Virus record (IMG/VR): IMGVR_UViG_3300037262_000003
Span: 46,054 to 110,053 of that record
Length of the DNA: 64,000 nucleotides
Direction: 5' to 3' (one strand)
Source: a virus
In this document: positions 1 through 9,973 of the stretch, piece by piece
Layout of the letters: each line of letters opens with the position of its first letter
How positions within the stretch are numbered: position 1 is the first letter of the stretch
The notes under the pieces: model-generated
The model's input: only the letters and a program-made list of their open reading frames with translations
Database searches by the model: none
Told to the model about the DNA's origin: nothing
Translations under genes and position numbers: made by a program

Positions 1-2040
1 AGCGTGGAGCGACACCGATGGTGTTCCAGTGGATGCGAAAGCCAGCGCGGTAGCGACGTACGTCGCACCAGGGATGGCCGGTACATTCTCGGGGAAGGCA
101 TATCCGTTTACCGCAGTCGATACCAGCGACATAGAGTGCGTGCCATGGTATGCAAAGGAGGCAGACTGTGTGACCGTGGCATTGTTGCCCTGCCAAGGGG
201 TGATGCCCGTCTCGAAGTCGTAGTTCTGGTTGAGTACAACCTGCTGTCCCGGTGGCGTGGCTCCTGTGCTCTGACGCAGGGCGATGAAGTTGGTGTTCCC
301 GAATGACACAACCTGGTTGGTCTGGTAAGTCGTGGTGCTATTCCAGGGCTGAATCCCAGACGGCACTGGCACACCGTGCTCGATTACTAGCTGAGGGTCA
401 GGATACAACGCGGTAGCGGTAACACCTGCGGTTGACCTAGCAACAGACCTTAGCAGGGCGTTGGTTATAGTGCTGCCAGTGTTGTTGTTGACGCGGAACG
501 TGTTGCCGTAGCCATTAGGCCCGGTGACCGGTGTGGTTCCTGACTCTGCCCATGCCTGAGGAGTCGGGAAACCGACTCCCATTGCAGAAGCGTAGGCTGC
601 ACCGGATGCGTTAGTGAACTCCCACGTGCCCGAATTCGATGCCAGACCGGAGATGCTGATAGGAACGTTGTACTCGGCACCGTTCTTATCGCCGCCGTAG
701 ACGGCGGTCCAGTAAGTCGTCGCGCTCAGAGAACCCGAAGGCTGCTCGTTCTCATTAGCCAGAATGCAGACGTAAAGGTACGGCCCGTTGACACTCTGGG
801 ACCAGTTGGCTGTAGTCGTCGGGAGGACCTGCGTCGTGTTGGCTACCGTGCAGGTGTAGAACAGGTCGTTGTACATCACGACAGATCCTACGTTATAAGT
901 ACTTACAACACTCCATGACTGCGCTACAGGGAAGGTCACCAGATTGCCTGCGACATAAGACATGTTGGCAGACCAGGGAGCGGTCCTAGGATCATCGGGT
1001 TCGCTCTGGTCATCATCGAGCATGAAGTTGCGAGTCGTCTGAATGTCAGCCTGGTAGCCCGTCAGCAGTGTGATGTGCTCTGCGATGCCCGCAAGTGTGC
1101 CGCGCTCCTGCATGACACGGCCCCAGAACAGGGCAGCCTTACGTGTGGTGTAAGCCGGAAGCTCTGGGTTATACGGCAGGCCGATCTCAGCGCAAAGATT
1201 CTCAAGATCCCCGAGGCTCATGGTCATGGGGTTGTTGAGGGAGTTGAACTTCTGATCGTACTGCGACTTAACAAGGTCAAGCCCCATGCCCACTACTGCC
1301 AGGAACTGAGGCAGGGCTTGGTTGTCAGGCTGTTCAGCCCTGTTGACCCACTGCCATTCGGGCGCACTTGAGTAGGAGATAGTCACACTGCCGTTAGCGG
1401 GAAGCGTGAAGAACGACTGCATACCAAGCGGAATGTTGTTAACCAGGACATTGCAGGCGAAAGATAGCCATACGTCAACGTCGTAGCTGTAAGGGTTTGA
1501 GACATTTCCGCCAGACGATGGCATAGTGGGCGCGGGTACGGGAATGTCTGTGACAACCGTGTCTATGGTCTGGCTCTGGAAGAACGCAGGCAGATCCTGC
1601 ATGAGCTTGATGTCATAACCGTAGTAGTAAGGCATGAGACCGGCGGTGAAGCCACCGCGAAGCCATACCCCGGCGGACAGTACGTAGATCCCGTAGTACT
1701 GGACCGTTCCAGGGCTGGGAGAGGTGTCAACGTACGAGTAAGGGTACGACGGAGGCGCACCTGTGACATCTAGGACAATGGTTCCGTCATTCTCGTCAAC
1801 CGGGAATCCCCAGGTGTTGGAGATCAGACGGAACTCAGTCACAGTTGCGTTAGTGCCCGGCCCGAGAGGACCCCAGGTCACAAGAATGTTGCCGTAGTCC
1901 TGAACGGTAGCAGCCATACCCGGAAAGATATAGGCCGTGTTGACTACCGGGATGGTGATCTGTGAGCCAGGGTAGTTCCCGGTGGGCGGAGTCGGCCCGT
2001 AAGTAGACAGACCGTAGTCGTCATAGCCATAAGTCGCCAC
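1..2040 (-). CDS. Tail protein I-like baseplate protein with carbohydrate-binding modules (partial)
   Basis: The frame is open from a GTG at 2040, preceded by AAGGGGG, to base 1, so at least 680 residues are present and the C-terminus is outside the window. Residues about 235-320 carry a helical segment (LAVVGMGLDLV, ENLCAEIGL, KAALFWGRVMQERGT) typical of phage tail protein I. Residues 355-430 contain short aromatic repeats resembling CBM5/12 chitin-binding domains. Residues 595-680 (NYDFETGITPW, THSMSLV) look like a CBM4/9 jelly roll. It follows baseplate J in the usual order. Probable role: baseplate periphery and glycan contact with the cell wall. The binding specificity is inference. Confidence 0.75.
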   Translation of the reverse strand, partial: MATYGYDDYGLSTYGPTPPTGNYPGSQITIPVVNTAYIFPGMAATVQDYGNILVTWGPLGPGTNATVTEFRLISNTWGFPVDENDGTIVLDVTGAPPSYPYSYVDTSPSPGTVQYYGIYVLSAGVWLRGGFTAGLMPYYYGYDIKLMQDLPAFFQSQTIDTVVTDIPVPAPTMPSSGGNVSNPYSYDVDVWLSFACNVLVNNIPLGMQSFFTLPANGSVTISYSSAPEWQWVNRAEQPDNQALPQFLAVVGMGLDLVKSQYDQKFNSLNNPMTMSLGDLENLCAEIGLPYNPELPAYTTRKAALFWGRVMQERGTLAGIAEHITLLTGYQADIQTTRNFMLDDDQSEPDDPRTAPWSANMSYVAGNLVTFPVAQSWSVVSTYNVGSVVMYNDLFYTCTVANTTQVLPTTTANWSQSVNGPYLYVCILANENEQPSGSLSATTYWTAVYGGDKNGAEYNVPISISGLASNSGTWEFTNASGAAYASAMGVGFPTPQAWAESGTTPVTGPNGYGNTFRVNNNTGSTITNALLRSVARSTAGVTATALYPDPQLVIEHGVPVPSGIQPWNSTTTYQTNQVVSFGNTNFIALRQSTGATPPGQQVVLNQNYDFETGITPWQGNNATVTQSASFAYHGTHSMSLVSTAVNGYAFPENVPAIPGATYVATALAFASTGTPSVSLHA

Positions 2041-2050
2041 GGATTCCCCC

Positions 2051-2725
2051 TTACGACTTTAGGAAGTACGCTGATAGATTCATACTCTGGACTGCCAGAG
2101 GGTTGACGTTAGTGAAGTTGCCCGACGATACCCCTATGACCGTGCCCGGACCTACCCAGCCTACGTACGTGGCTTCATTGTGCCCGTCAAGGTTAAGGAA
2201 CCTCTCACCATAGGCGTTCGATCCAGAGCCAGGGAACTGACTGTAGCTAAAGATATCACGGCGCAGCACAGCGCCATTGGACATTAGCTGCATCATGACC
2301 CAGCCCGAGCCAGCGTAGGCCCAGCGCTGGAATGCGTGGAGAATCCACACACCACCGTCCACGATAGTAATGGTCCCACTGCCGTTAAGGTAGTTTCCCC
2401 AGCCTGTCGTGGTAGTTCCGAAGGGGTTAGCCACGGCGTGGAAGGTGCTCACGTCTGTGCTGTGCGCCACATTCCAGTTGGTGTTCCTTGAGATCTCAAC
2501 AAAAGGATGTCCAGTCTGAGCCTGAGCTGCCGCAAGACGAGCAGACATAGAACTGAATGTCTTGGTCGCACCGTTGACTGCGAAGGACTCGATCTGAGGG
2601 TTAGGACCGATGTAGGTCTCAAGGGCGGCGATCTCAGCAGCCAGAGCGTTAGGGTCGGCAGCCCACACAGTCTCGCCATCGATCCTCTGCGTCCAGTTGA
2701 CTACTGACGTAGGATATGAAGCCAT
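2051..2725 (-). CDS. Tail fibre/receptor-binding protein, C1q-like head
   Basis: 224 residues. The N-terminal stretch RIDGETVWAADPNALAAE is a common opening of short actinophage fibre proteins. The C-terminal half (TDVSTFHAVAN to SMNLSAYFLKS) alternates hydrophobic strands and ends in the aromatic SAYFLKS pattern seen in C1q/TNF-like trimeric fibre heads. Its ATG overlaps the stop of the baseplate J gene (TAATG), so translation is coupled. Probable adsorption protein; fold assignment is by eye. Confidence 0.6.
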   Translation of the reverse strand: MASYPTSVVNWTQRIDGETVWAADPNALAAEIAALETYIGPNPQIESFAVNGATKTFSSMSARLAAAQAQTGHPFVEISRNTNWNVAHSTDVSTFHAVANPFGTTTTGWGNYLNGSGTITIVDGGVWILHAFQRWAYAGSGWVMMQLMSNGAVLRRDIFSYSQFPGSGSNAYGERFLNLDGHNEATYVGWVGPGTVIGVSSGNFTNVNPLAVQSMNLSAYFLKS

Positions 2726-4230
2726 TAGATACCGCCGCTCACACTCAAAGTAAAGTTGCCGGGCACTGGGATCTCGAATGCACGGAGCTGAATCGGGTTG
2801 GTGTTCGTCTGGGGTGCGTCTTCACGCGAGATGATAGTCACCACTGCGTATGCCACGCCCGCCACTCCTAGTATTGTCCCGTAGATTCCGCCGACAGTGA
2901 GAAGCTGCCCGAACGTGGTGTTGGGGTTGCTCAGCATGGTGTTCAGGGATGACTCCACGGATGCCAGCACGCCCGAGTTGCTGTAGCTAGGAAGAACCTG
3001 AATGCTGGCGGTGACATCTACTGCCACAAGAGTAGGGGCGGCGGCACTGACAGTCACGCCAGCCAGGGTCTTGCCCACGAAGGCAGCCAGTACGGAAGCC
3101 TGCTGTGTCGAGCTTGCAGGCTGGTTGTTGTTGCCCATGAGGTACAACGTCACGCTAGTGCTGTGCAGAGCTACCGCTGCCACCGTCGTGATGCCAGGGA
3201 CGTTCTCAGCGATGGACTCGAAGTCGTCAAGAGAGACTGCTCTCTGTATCGTAGTGAACGCAGCAGGTGCATTGGCGCGGATCTGATCGTTGGTCTCGGG
3301 GTCAGTTCCGCCTGTCATGGCGGTCGATACGTAGGCGTTGGAGATGAGCTGCGTGGCAACGCCCGTGATTGGGGTCAGGAAGGTACCAACGCTGCCCGCT
3401 GAGACGTTCCCAGCACTTCCCTGACCAACTCTGTAGGTAGCGGTGATAGTCCCCCCAGAGACCGGTATAGCCCCGTTAACGTTGTCCCCGAACTGGACCC
3501 ATGTCAGGCCGGTCGAGTCAAGGTACGTAGTGTAAACCAGATCACCAGGACCGAAGTCCCCTAGGAACTGCACGTAGCTCCACTGTACCGCTGTGCCACC
3601 TACGGCGGTGACCTGAACAGAGACAGTGCCGTCGATGATGCCAGTCTGAGGCAGGCTGAATGCCTGCGCGGCAGTGCCAGCAGACGTGCCTACAGTGTAG
3701 TTCGATATTGTCTCACCCTGCGTTACTGTGAGCGTGAGTGTTCCGCCGTTGGCTGGTACCAGGTAAGAAGCCTGGCCCGGATCGATCTCGTAGACCACAG
3801 TCGTGTCGGTGATGGCGTTGAAGCCAGTCATGAGCTGGGTCAGCGGAGGCACAGTAGTAGCAGGTGAGCCCGCGAAGGTCTGTAGGGTCACGCTTCCGAT
3901 AGCAGGAGTGCCATTGGATACCGTGTATCCCAATAGCGCTGCGATGTTTAGCAGACTCTGGCGCTGTGTGGCAGTCGGAAGGTATGCCTCCTGGCTGATC
4001 CTATCGCCATAGTAGGACAGGATATCACCCTCGTAGGCGAATGCCTCGATGATGGCCAGGCCGATGTCACCCTCAGAGGTTCCAATGTCCCAGCCCGGCA
4101 TTGCTGTCGCGACGTAGGTCTGCAATGATGACATGAATCCCAGGAAGTCCTTGGACGTATAGTCCACGGACGCAGGGATGGTAAGCCCTGTGATGACCGG
4201 GGGAGTCGCGAAAGGATTAGTTGTTACCAT
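2725..4230 (-). CDS. Baseplate J-like protein
   Basis: 501 residues from the ATG at 4230, which has GGGGGA nine bases upstream; an in-frame TTG at 4248 lacks such a site. The N-terminus (DYTSKDFLGFMSSLQTY, WDIGTSEGDIG, EGDILSYYGDRISQEAYLPT) is the classic baseplate J / gp47 signature. The C-terminal half contains SLDDFESIAENVPGI, also characteristic. It forms the baseplate wedge with the gp25-like product of the gene just upstream, with which it overlaps by 14 bases. Confidence 0.93.
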   Translation of the reverse strand: MVTTNPFATPPVITGLTIPASVDYTSKDFLGFMSSLQTYVATAMPGWDIGTSEGDIGLAIIEAFAYEGDILSYYGDRISQEAYLPTATQRQSLLNIAALLGYTVSNGTPAIGSVTLQTFAGSPATTVPPLTQLMTGFNAITDTTVVYEIDPGQASYLVPANGGTLTLTVTQGETISNYTVGTSAGTAAQAFSLPQTGIIDGTVSVQVTAVGGTAVQWSYVQFLGDFGPGDLVYTTYLDSTGLTWVQFGDNVNGAIPVSGGTITATYRVGQGSAGNVSAGSVGTFLTPITGVATQLISNAYVSTAMTGGTDPETNDQIRANAPAAFTTIQRAVSLDDFESIAENVPGITTVAAVALHSTSVTLYLMGNNNQPASSTQQASVLAAFVGKTLAGVTVSAAAPTLVAVDVTASIQVLPSYSNSGVLASVESSLNTMLSNPNTTFGQLLTVGGIYGTILGVAGVAYAVVTIISREDAPQTNTNPIQLRAFEIPVPGNFTLSVSGGI

Positions 4231-4633
4231 TGGTGATTGTTCCCCCAACGCTCATGGTGGCCTGCTGGTAGATCGGAGTCGTCGCAGTGCCCACTACGTT
4301 GACGTTGCTTGAAGAGTACTGAACGTTGACAGCGGCCAGCCCGGACTGTGCGTCAGTTGACTGTGCAGGAGTGACATTCTCGATGTCAATGTTGGGTTCC
4401 CACTGAGAGAAGGCATCGATAACGTCATTCTGTACAACATTTAGCAGGATAGGGTCGTTGTTTCCAAACACTAGGCCCGCGAGGTTCAGTCCGTAGCTAG
4501 CTAGCATGACCCTCTCACCGATGACGGTGGAGATCAGACTCTGGACATGCTGATCAGTGACGGCAGCAGTATCGCTGACCGTCGCAATGATACCGTTCGG
4601 GCCGAGCTGGAACGGAAGCAAAATCTCTGTCAT
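4217..4633 (-). CDS. gp25-like baseplate wedge protein
   Basis: 138 residues. GPNGIIATVSDTAAVTDQHV followed by STVIGERVMLASYGLNL matches the gp25/W family, in which the conserved GERVM..YG segment links baseplate to sheath. Position between the gp5-like and J-like genes is the canonical order for contractile tails. It starts the conserved wedge pair. Confidence 0.92.
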   Translation of the reverse strand: MTEILLPFQLGPNGIIATVSDTAAVTDQHVQSLISTVIGERVMLASYGLNLAGLVFGNNDPILLNVVQNDVIDAFSQWEPNIDIENVTPAQSTDAQSGLAAVNVQYSSSNVNVVGTATTPIYQQATMSVGGTITNGNN

Positions 4634-4648
4634 ATCATAAGAATACCG

Positions 4649-6274
4649 TTACGCTCCCTTGCGGGTGAATACGCTTCCGTAGTTGGAGGCAGTCTGGGTA
4701 GTTCCCGAGGGATTACCCCCCCAGGAGCTATCCAAGGCGATAGTATTCGACACTGTGGTGTTAAACGCGACATTCGTTGCCTGGCTGGACAGGAACCACG
4801 CGTCAGTGCTAGCCCCGCCCTGAAGATTTCCAGTAAACGCCACTCCACCCTTGATGAAAATGTTGACCACGCCAGACGTACCAGTCGATATGACGACCAT
4901 CCTCAACCGGATCTCTCCGGTGTACGTTGTGCTCGGGGCCATTGCTGTTGCGCCGATAATGTCACCACCGGAAGTAGACACAGCAGTACCGTTGAGGCTG
5001 GGCTTGTACCCGTATGTCTCGACTGTCGTCCAGGTAGTAAAGCTGAATGGAGTCTCTATCTCGTAGATGGTCCCGACCTGGGCGTCATTAGCAGGGATGG
5101 ACCACTGCCTGGTCATCGGATTGTATCCGGTGAGGTTGGCGTTGTTGTCTACGGTATTATCGGCCTGGGTGATGAGAGTGTATCCAGAAAGAGCCGAATG
5201 AGGTGAGGTGACTCCGCCCGATAGCGCGATGGGCGCATTGGCTGTGATCTCGGATGAGTTCCAGACTAGTATTTCCAGGGCTCCCGCCGCAGAGATCGAC
5301 ATGAGGTAGCCCTCACATAGATGACCGGCTGCCAGACCCGTCTCACTGCTCAACAGGGCTATTCCGACACCCTTGCTATCTGCTGTGCTGACCGGGCCAG
5401 TCAACCACGACACAATCTGCTCGGTAGAACCCGATCCCTGAGCCCATGTCTGAAATTTTGCCGGTGTTAGCTCGACAGTAGTACCTGTTGCCTGGACGTG
5501 AGCAGCCGATGATCCGTTAAGGGTGTCTCCGAATACAGTCAAAGCCGAGTAAGCATTGCTTGACCCGGTACCATACGTGGCCACTCCCGAAATGTATTGA
5601 TTGCCATCCGCCTCAGGCACGTTGATTATCTCATAGTCGTTCCCGGGCACGGGGGACACGGAGGCGTCGAGGTTTCCGGATGCCGGTGTTCCAGTATAGG
5701 CGAGGATCTGCCCGCTGGTTCCGTCCGCGATAAACGTAGCTCCGGTGATTGTGCCGCCTGTGATGTCGGGCTCAACCACACCCAGAGGGTTAGTTCCTGC
5801 GCCGCTCTGCGCTGAGGTCACCCAGGAGAATGTGGATGTGCCCGAGTTGAACGTCCAAATCTGGGCAGGACCGTAGAATGTGGTGCCGTCCACTGCAAAG
5901 GTCTCGTACCAGACATCCCCGATCTTAGGGTCAGCGGGAGCGCTCGGAGTGTAGTAAACCGCAGTGATCCCTGCATTGATTATGGGGTCAAGATCAAGCG
6001 GGCCGATCCATGCGGGCTGAGAAGGATCACCGCCAATGAACGAGCAGGCCACTGTGGTCGTGTTATTGGGAATCGAATAGTACGTTCCCAGCGGCACAGC
6101 CCAGGCAGACACAGAGTTGCCCAGAACCTGAGGCACATTCAACTGGAGACGGCCCACGCCAAGAGGGTCATCGTTATTGATGACAGTTCCGGCGTAGATA
6201 CCTGGCCATAGTGGTACTGTGCCCTCGCCTGCGCTGGGTAGATAAGTACTTCCGTTGTTGACTGGGGTTGTCAT
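4649..6274 (-). CDS. gp5/VgrG-like baseplate hub spike with OB-fold and fibre-like extension
   Basis: 541 residues. The segment GIYAGTVINNDDPLGVGRLQ LNVPQVLG (residues about 27-53) is the N-terminal OB-fold signature of gp5, VgrG and baseplate protein V. No lysozyme domain follows; from about residue 150 the protein becomes Gly/Ser/Thr-rich and beta-like, resembling a fibre or receptor domain, which is unusual for a spike. Start ATG overlaps the hub gene stop (ATGA). The central OB role is well supported, the extension role is not. Confidence 0.8.
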   Translation of the reverse strand: MTTPVNNGSTYLPSAGEGTVPLWPGIYAGTVINNDDPLGVGRLQLNVPQVLGNSVSAWAVPLGTYYSIPNNTTTVACSFIGGDPSQPAWIGPLDLDPIINAGITAVYYTPSAPADPKIGDVWYETFAVDGTTFYGPAQIWTFNSGTSTFSWVTSAQSGAGTNPLGVVEPDITGGTITGATFIADGTSGQILAYTGTPASGNLDASVSPVPGNDYEIINVPEADGNQYISGVATYGTGSSNAYSALTVFGDTLNGSSAAHVQATGTTVELTPAKFQTWAQGSGSTEQIVSWLTGPVSTADSKGVGIALLSSETGLAAGHLCEGYLMSISAAGALEILVWNSSEITANAPIALSGGVTSPHSALSGYTLITQADNTVDNNANLTGYNPMTRQWSIPANDAQVGTIYEIETPFSFTTWTTVETYGYKPSLNGTAVSTSGGDIIGATAMAPSTTYTGEIRLRMVVISTGTSGVVNIFIKGGVAFTGNLQGGASTDAWFLSSQATNVAFNTTVSNTIALDSSWGGNPSGTTQTASNYGSVFTRKGA

Positions 6275-7452
6275 CAGGCTCCGTTGGCTATGCCGTCAAC
6301 AATCACAGTCTGCTGCGATGCCTGCCATACGCCCTTATTGCTGACGCAGGAGACTATCTCCGGTGAGACTGTGACTATATTCTTGTAGGCCGGGACTGGC
6401 CCGCCACTGTTTCTTAGGATGTCTACTTGTGTAGTGTACTTGTCGAGTGTGGCCAAGGGTGAACCTGACATCAAGAGAAGATGTCTTGTCCTGGATATCA
6501 CCCAGTACCCAATATTACCAGCGGGCAGGGCGTTACCATCTAGGTAAACAATCTTGCCGGGATAGAGGCCCTGGTCACCGAAGAACTCAGCGGAAGCCCC
6601 GATCCAGAACTGACTAAGGCCAGCCCATGCGTTGATGACCTGCTGACCTTCGCCTATGCTGGTGACTGATCTCGTAGTGTTGACAATAGTAGGTCCGCTT
6701 CCTCCTGTGGAGTTGGAGATGAGGTTGCCAGTAGCTCCGTCAATTCCGTAGACGACACGATTTGCCACAGTTGCTCCGGGTAGGTTATTTCCCTGGAGGA
6801 CGGTGAAGTCTCGCATGGTGTCCTGCTGAAGCTGGGACTTGTCCTGCTGGAACGTAGACACATTCTGGTTGAATCCTCCCATGAAGTAGATCGCGGGGTC
6901 CACGAAGTACAGCGTGCCATTGCTGCACCAGAATCTGTACCCCGTCTTCTGGGCGAGATAGTTCATGAACTGGAAGTCAGACATGTTGGCCTGGGTCAAC
7001 TGATTCTGTATCTGAGCGCCCGACGTTACGACACAGCGAAATCCGTACTTCTTGGCCATGGACTTAGCCACGAACGTGCCAGTGACATTACCCCACTGAT
7101 AGCTCTGCTGGGTGTTCATGGGATAGCTAGTCCCGATGCAGTAGTAAGTGATCTGAAGATTGTGCGAGCCCGACTCTGCGTTCGACTTCATCTCGTAGTG
7201 GTTCAAGTACCCGTACCAGGTCATGAGCGCACCCGAAGACTGGCCCCAAGTCATAGTGATCAGGGCGTCAGAGGGCCATGTCACGATAGAAGACATGTCC
7301 TCACCACGGTTGTATTCGATACGCATGGCTGCGATGTCGTGCATACCCCAGCACATGTCAAGTGAGACGTTAAGTATCACATCTGATACAGGCACGCCGT
7401 TTACGGTCACTGCGTAAACGACGGGTGCTACTGGTATTAGCGTGGACGCCAT
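6274..7452 (-). CDS. gp27/gpD-like baseplate hub protein
   Basis: 392 residues. The architecture (VNGVPVSDVILNVSLDM, DIAAMRIEYNRG, LNHYEMKSN, FMNYLAQKTGYRFWCSNGTL) resembles phage late control protein D / gp27 hub proteins, where the QKTGYRFW motif is frequent. It lies between the LysM-like protein and the gp5-like spike, as in other contractile tails. Confidence 0.85.
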   Translation of the reverse strand: MASTLIPVAPVVYAVTVNGVPVSDVILNVSLDMCWGMHDIAAMRIEYNRGEDMSSIVTWPSDALITMTWGQSSGALMTWYGYLNHYEMKSNAESGSHNLQITYYCIGTSYPMNTQQSYQWGNVTGTFVAKSMAKKYGFRCVVTSGAQIQNQLTQANMSDFQFMNYLAQKTGYRFWCSNGTLYFVDPAIYFMGGFNQNVSTFQQDKSQLQQDTMRDFTVLQGNNLPGATVANRVVYGIDGATGNLISNSTGGSGPTIVNTTRSVTSIGEGQQVINAWAGLSQFWIGASAEFFGDQGLYPGKIVYLDGNALPAGNIGYWVISRTRHLLLMSGSPLATLDKYTTQVDILRNSGGPVPAYKNIVTVSPEIVSCVSNKGVWQASQQTVIVDGIANGA

Positions 7453-7501
7453 TACGATACCGTTCCGATGTACTTGAAGACATTACCCATTAGTCCCATG
7501 T

Positions 7502-7783
7502 CTATGAGACCGGGATTCTGATCTGGACTCCGACTGGCAAGACTGACCAGTCAATGATAACGTCCGGATTGATGTCAGCGATCTGCCACCACAGGGAAGA
7601 GTCGCCTAGATACGTGTTCGCCAAATTATCCAGCCTGTCAAAGCCCGTGACTGTATGAAGCATGAATGAGAACTGTGTGGACTCAGGCTCGGGCAGGGTG
7701 ATGGTCGTCCTGTTGATGCCGTCAGAGCCTGTGATCATGACCAGAGGATCGTTGGCGTACCTGCTGTTTGTTGTGATTGCCAT
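7502..7783 (-). CDS. LysM-domain tail protein
   Basis: 93 residues. RLDNLANTYLGDSSLWWQIADINPDV and IRIP near the C-terminus are the LysM-type pattern of small hub-adaptor proteins (P2 gpX, CIS Afp7-like). It lies between tape measure and hub; ATG overlaps the tape-measure stop. Probably connects tube and hub. Confidence 0.85.
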   Translation of the reverse strand: MAITTNSRYANDPLVMITGSDGINRTTITLPEPESTQFSFMLHTVTGFDRLDNLANTYLGDSSLWWQIADINPDVIIDWSVLPVGVQIRIPVS

Positions 7784-9918
7784 TAGCCTGTCACTCCCGC
7801 TGCGATGTTCCTGATGACTGCGCTCTTGGTCAGCCCGGTCTCTACTGCCTGAACCAAAGCAGCGGCGGTTGACTGCACATCAGGAGAGTTGTTGGTGCCC
7901 GACGTTAGGCCGCTTCCGTTGGTGGTCATTGTGATGGAACCGCTCTGGAAGATGATAGACAGTCCGGAACCACCAGAACCACCTATGCCTCCCGAGAATG
8001 AAGGCTGTAGCATCTTGGCAGTCTGTGCAGCGTTGATGATCTGCTGTCCGCCGGACATGGCCACGACTTCAGGGCCACGCTCACCGACAACTGCAAGACC
8101 GGGCTTGGTACTGCTAGACCCGTCCGAGTACCAGTTGTACTGACGCTCATGCGCCCAAGCAGTCTCGGGATCTCCATAGCGCTGCTTGATGTACTTAAGA
8201 CCTGCCTGGATCTGGGTCGCAGGATCACTGCTCTTGGAATAACCTACAGTGCCCCATGTCGTGTTGAGGAACTGGGCAATACCATACGCGGTAGAGGTCG
8301 GATTCTGGGCAGTGTTGTTCCATCCCGACTCCTGGTTCCACAGCGATACCAGGTCGTCCCATTCAGTGCCAGAGTTCCATCCCTTGTAAGAAGAGTTCAC
8401 CGAGATGATGTTCTTGGCCATGGCCTGGTTCTGCGATGCCGAGCTTGACGACGCACCAGTGTTGCCCGCTCCGCTACCACCGCTAGATGTGGAGTATCCA
8501 GTGAGGTCAGCAGCGAGGCCCGTGATGTCCTTGCCTAGGCTGCTGACATTGCCAGCGATAGCGTCAATGACTGTGTTGGAAATACCACCAGCACCTGCCC
8601 CGATTACGCCCGAAGAGTTAAGAGATCCCACAGCGCCAGCGAATCCCGAGGTACCTGCCATGGACTGCAATCCCTTGGCCAGGGCAGCGGTGAACTTGTT
8701 GATCATCCCGGTAGCATCCTGTAGACCCTGCGTGAACGCCTGGTTTCCGCCAGCCTCAGCACCTGTCTGACCTGCCTGGGCCTGAGTCATGGACTGTAGT
8801 AGAGACTGGCTCATGCCATGCTGACTCAGCCAGGACTGGGCCGCCTTCTGCTGAGAAGCCGATCCGTTCATGTACTGGCCGACTTCGTTCTGCATCTGGT
8901 TCATCGTCGTCTTACTGCCGACGACGGCCGTGTTCTCCTGTGCCCACTGCTGTGACCATGTGTTGTACTGAGACTGGCTCATGCCAGTGGCGTCCATGAT
9001 CTGCATCTGGAACAGAGGGTTGTCTAGGTTAGCTGAAAGGTTCTGGCTATTGAATGTGCCAGTAGCGGAGTTGTATCCCTGGAATCCGAATCTCTGCCCG
9101 ATAGCGCCTTCGACGGCGTTGATGTTGTTGGTCTTGCCAGTGCCGAGCTGGAGAGGGGTGGTGTTAACACCCATCATCATAAGGTTGTATGACGTGCTGG
9201 CGTTGTAAAACTGCCCGGCTACACCTGCTGAGCTAGCCATTCCAAGGCCGGGGTTAGCCATGGCAGTAGTTGCGGCAAGACCGAATGCCCCATTGCCTCT
9301 GCCGTATGTTCCTCCAGCAGGTGCGGTGTAATTCGCCTGTCCCGAGATCTGCGACAGGAGCTGTCCTCCGAGACGGGCGTCACTTGCCGATGTGGCCATG
9401 TTGTTCTGTGTGAGGTTTGCGCCGTTTCCACCGCCGAATGCCGTGGTGATGGCGGACTTCGACGAGACGTTCCAGAATGCAGCCTGGGTGTAGCCGTATG
9501 TGTTGATCGTGGCCTGGTTGTTTAGCTGCGCAGCACCGGCAGCGAACTGCCCGTTGACGGCAGAACTTGCAACGTTGACAAGGGCCTGAGCACCCGATCC
9601 GCTACCACCTGTGATACTGAAAGGGTTAACGCCTGACGTACCGCCTGATCCGTTGTATCCGCCCGATCCTAGATTGCTGGCAGCACCATTAGACCCGCCA
9701 CCCGCTCCTGCGTATGATCCACCGGAGAATGCCACTCCCTGAGCCGCAAGACTAGACGACATGGCAGGACTAGTAGTCATGCCGTTGCCGTTAGAGATAC
9801 CCTGGATGGCAGTAGTCAGTCCGTCCATTGTGCTGTCAAGACGGTCAATGGACTGCTGAAGGTCTGCCGACCCTGAGAGTACGCCCCCCATGGGGTCTGA
9901 CTGCGATGGTGTGGTCAT
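7783..9918 (-). CDS. Tape measure protein with lytic transglycosylase (SLT) domain
   Basis: 711 residues from ATG at 9918 (AGAGG six bases upstream). Most of the protein is Gly/Ser/Ala/Gln-rich. Residues about 505-590 hold a transglycosylase domain: WNQESGWNNTAQNPTSTAYG and IAQFLNTTW, with the catalytic Glu in NQESGW, then GLKYIKQRYGDPETAW. The C-terminus has the tape-measure motif AVVGERGPEVV. The SLT domain probably opens peptidoglycan during injection. It is short for a tape measure. Confidence 0.85.
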   Translation of the reverse strand: MTTPSQSDPMGGVLSGSADLQQSIDRLDSTMDGLTTAIQGISNGNGMTTSPAMSSSLAAQGVAFSGGSYAGAGGGSNGAASNLGSGGYNGSGGTSGVNPFSITGGSGSGAQALVNVASSAVNGQFAAGAAQLNNQATINTYGYTQAAFWNVSSKSAITTAFGGGNGANLTQNNMATSASDARLGGQLLSQISGQANYTAPAGGTYGRGNGAFGLAATTAMANPGLGMASSAGVAGQFYNASTSYNLMMMGVNTTPLQLGTGKTNNINAVEGAIGQRFGFQGYNSATGTFNSQNLSANLDNPLFQMQIMDATGMSQSQYNTWSQQWAQENTAVVGSKTTMNQMQNEVGQYMNGSASQQKAAQSWLSQHGMSQSLLQSMTQAQAGQTGAEAGGNQAFTQGLQDATGMINKFTAALAKGLQSMAGTSGFAGAVGSLNSSGVIGAGAGGISNTVIDAIAGNVSSLGKDITGLAADLTGYSTSSGGSGAGNTGASSSSASQNQAMAKNIISVNSSYKGWNSGTEWDDLVSLWNQESGWNNTAQNPTSTAYGIAQFLNTTWGTVGYSKSSDPATQIQAGLKYIKQRYGDPETAWAHERQYNWYSDGSSSTKPGLAVVGERGPEVVAMSGGQQIINAAQTAKMLQPSFSGGIGGSGGSGLSIIFQSGSITMTTNGSGLTSGTNNSPDVQSTAAALVQAVETGLTKSAVIRNIAAGVTG

Positions 9919-9973
9919 CGGGCCTCTTTCTCGTAATATGATTAGTATATCTTCTACAAGCTTGGAGTCCCCT

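Noticed and set aside
7452-7499. 15-codon ORF with TAATG overlap to the hub gene
   Set aside because: No ribosome site and no recognisable product; probably chance.
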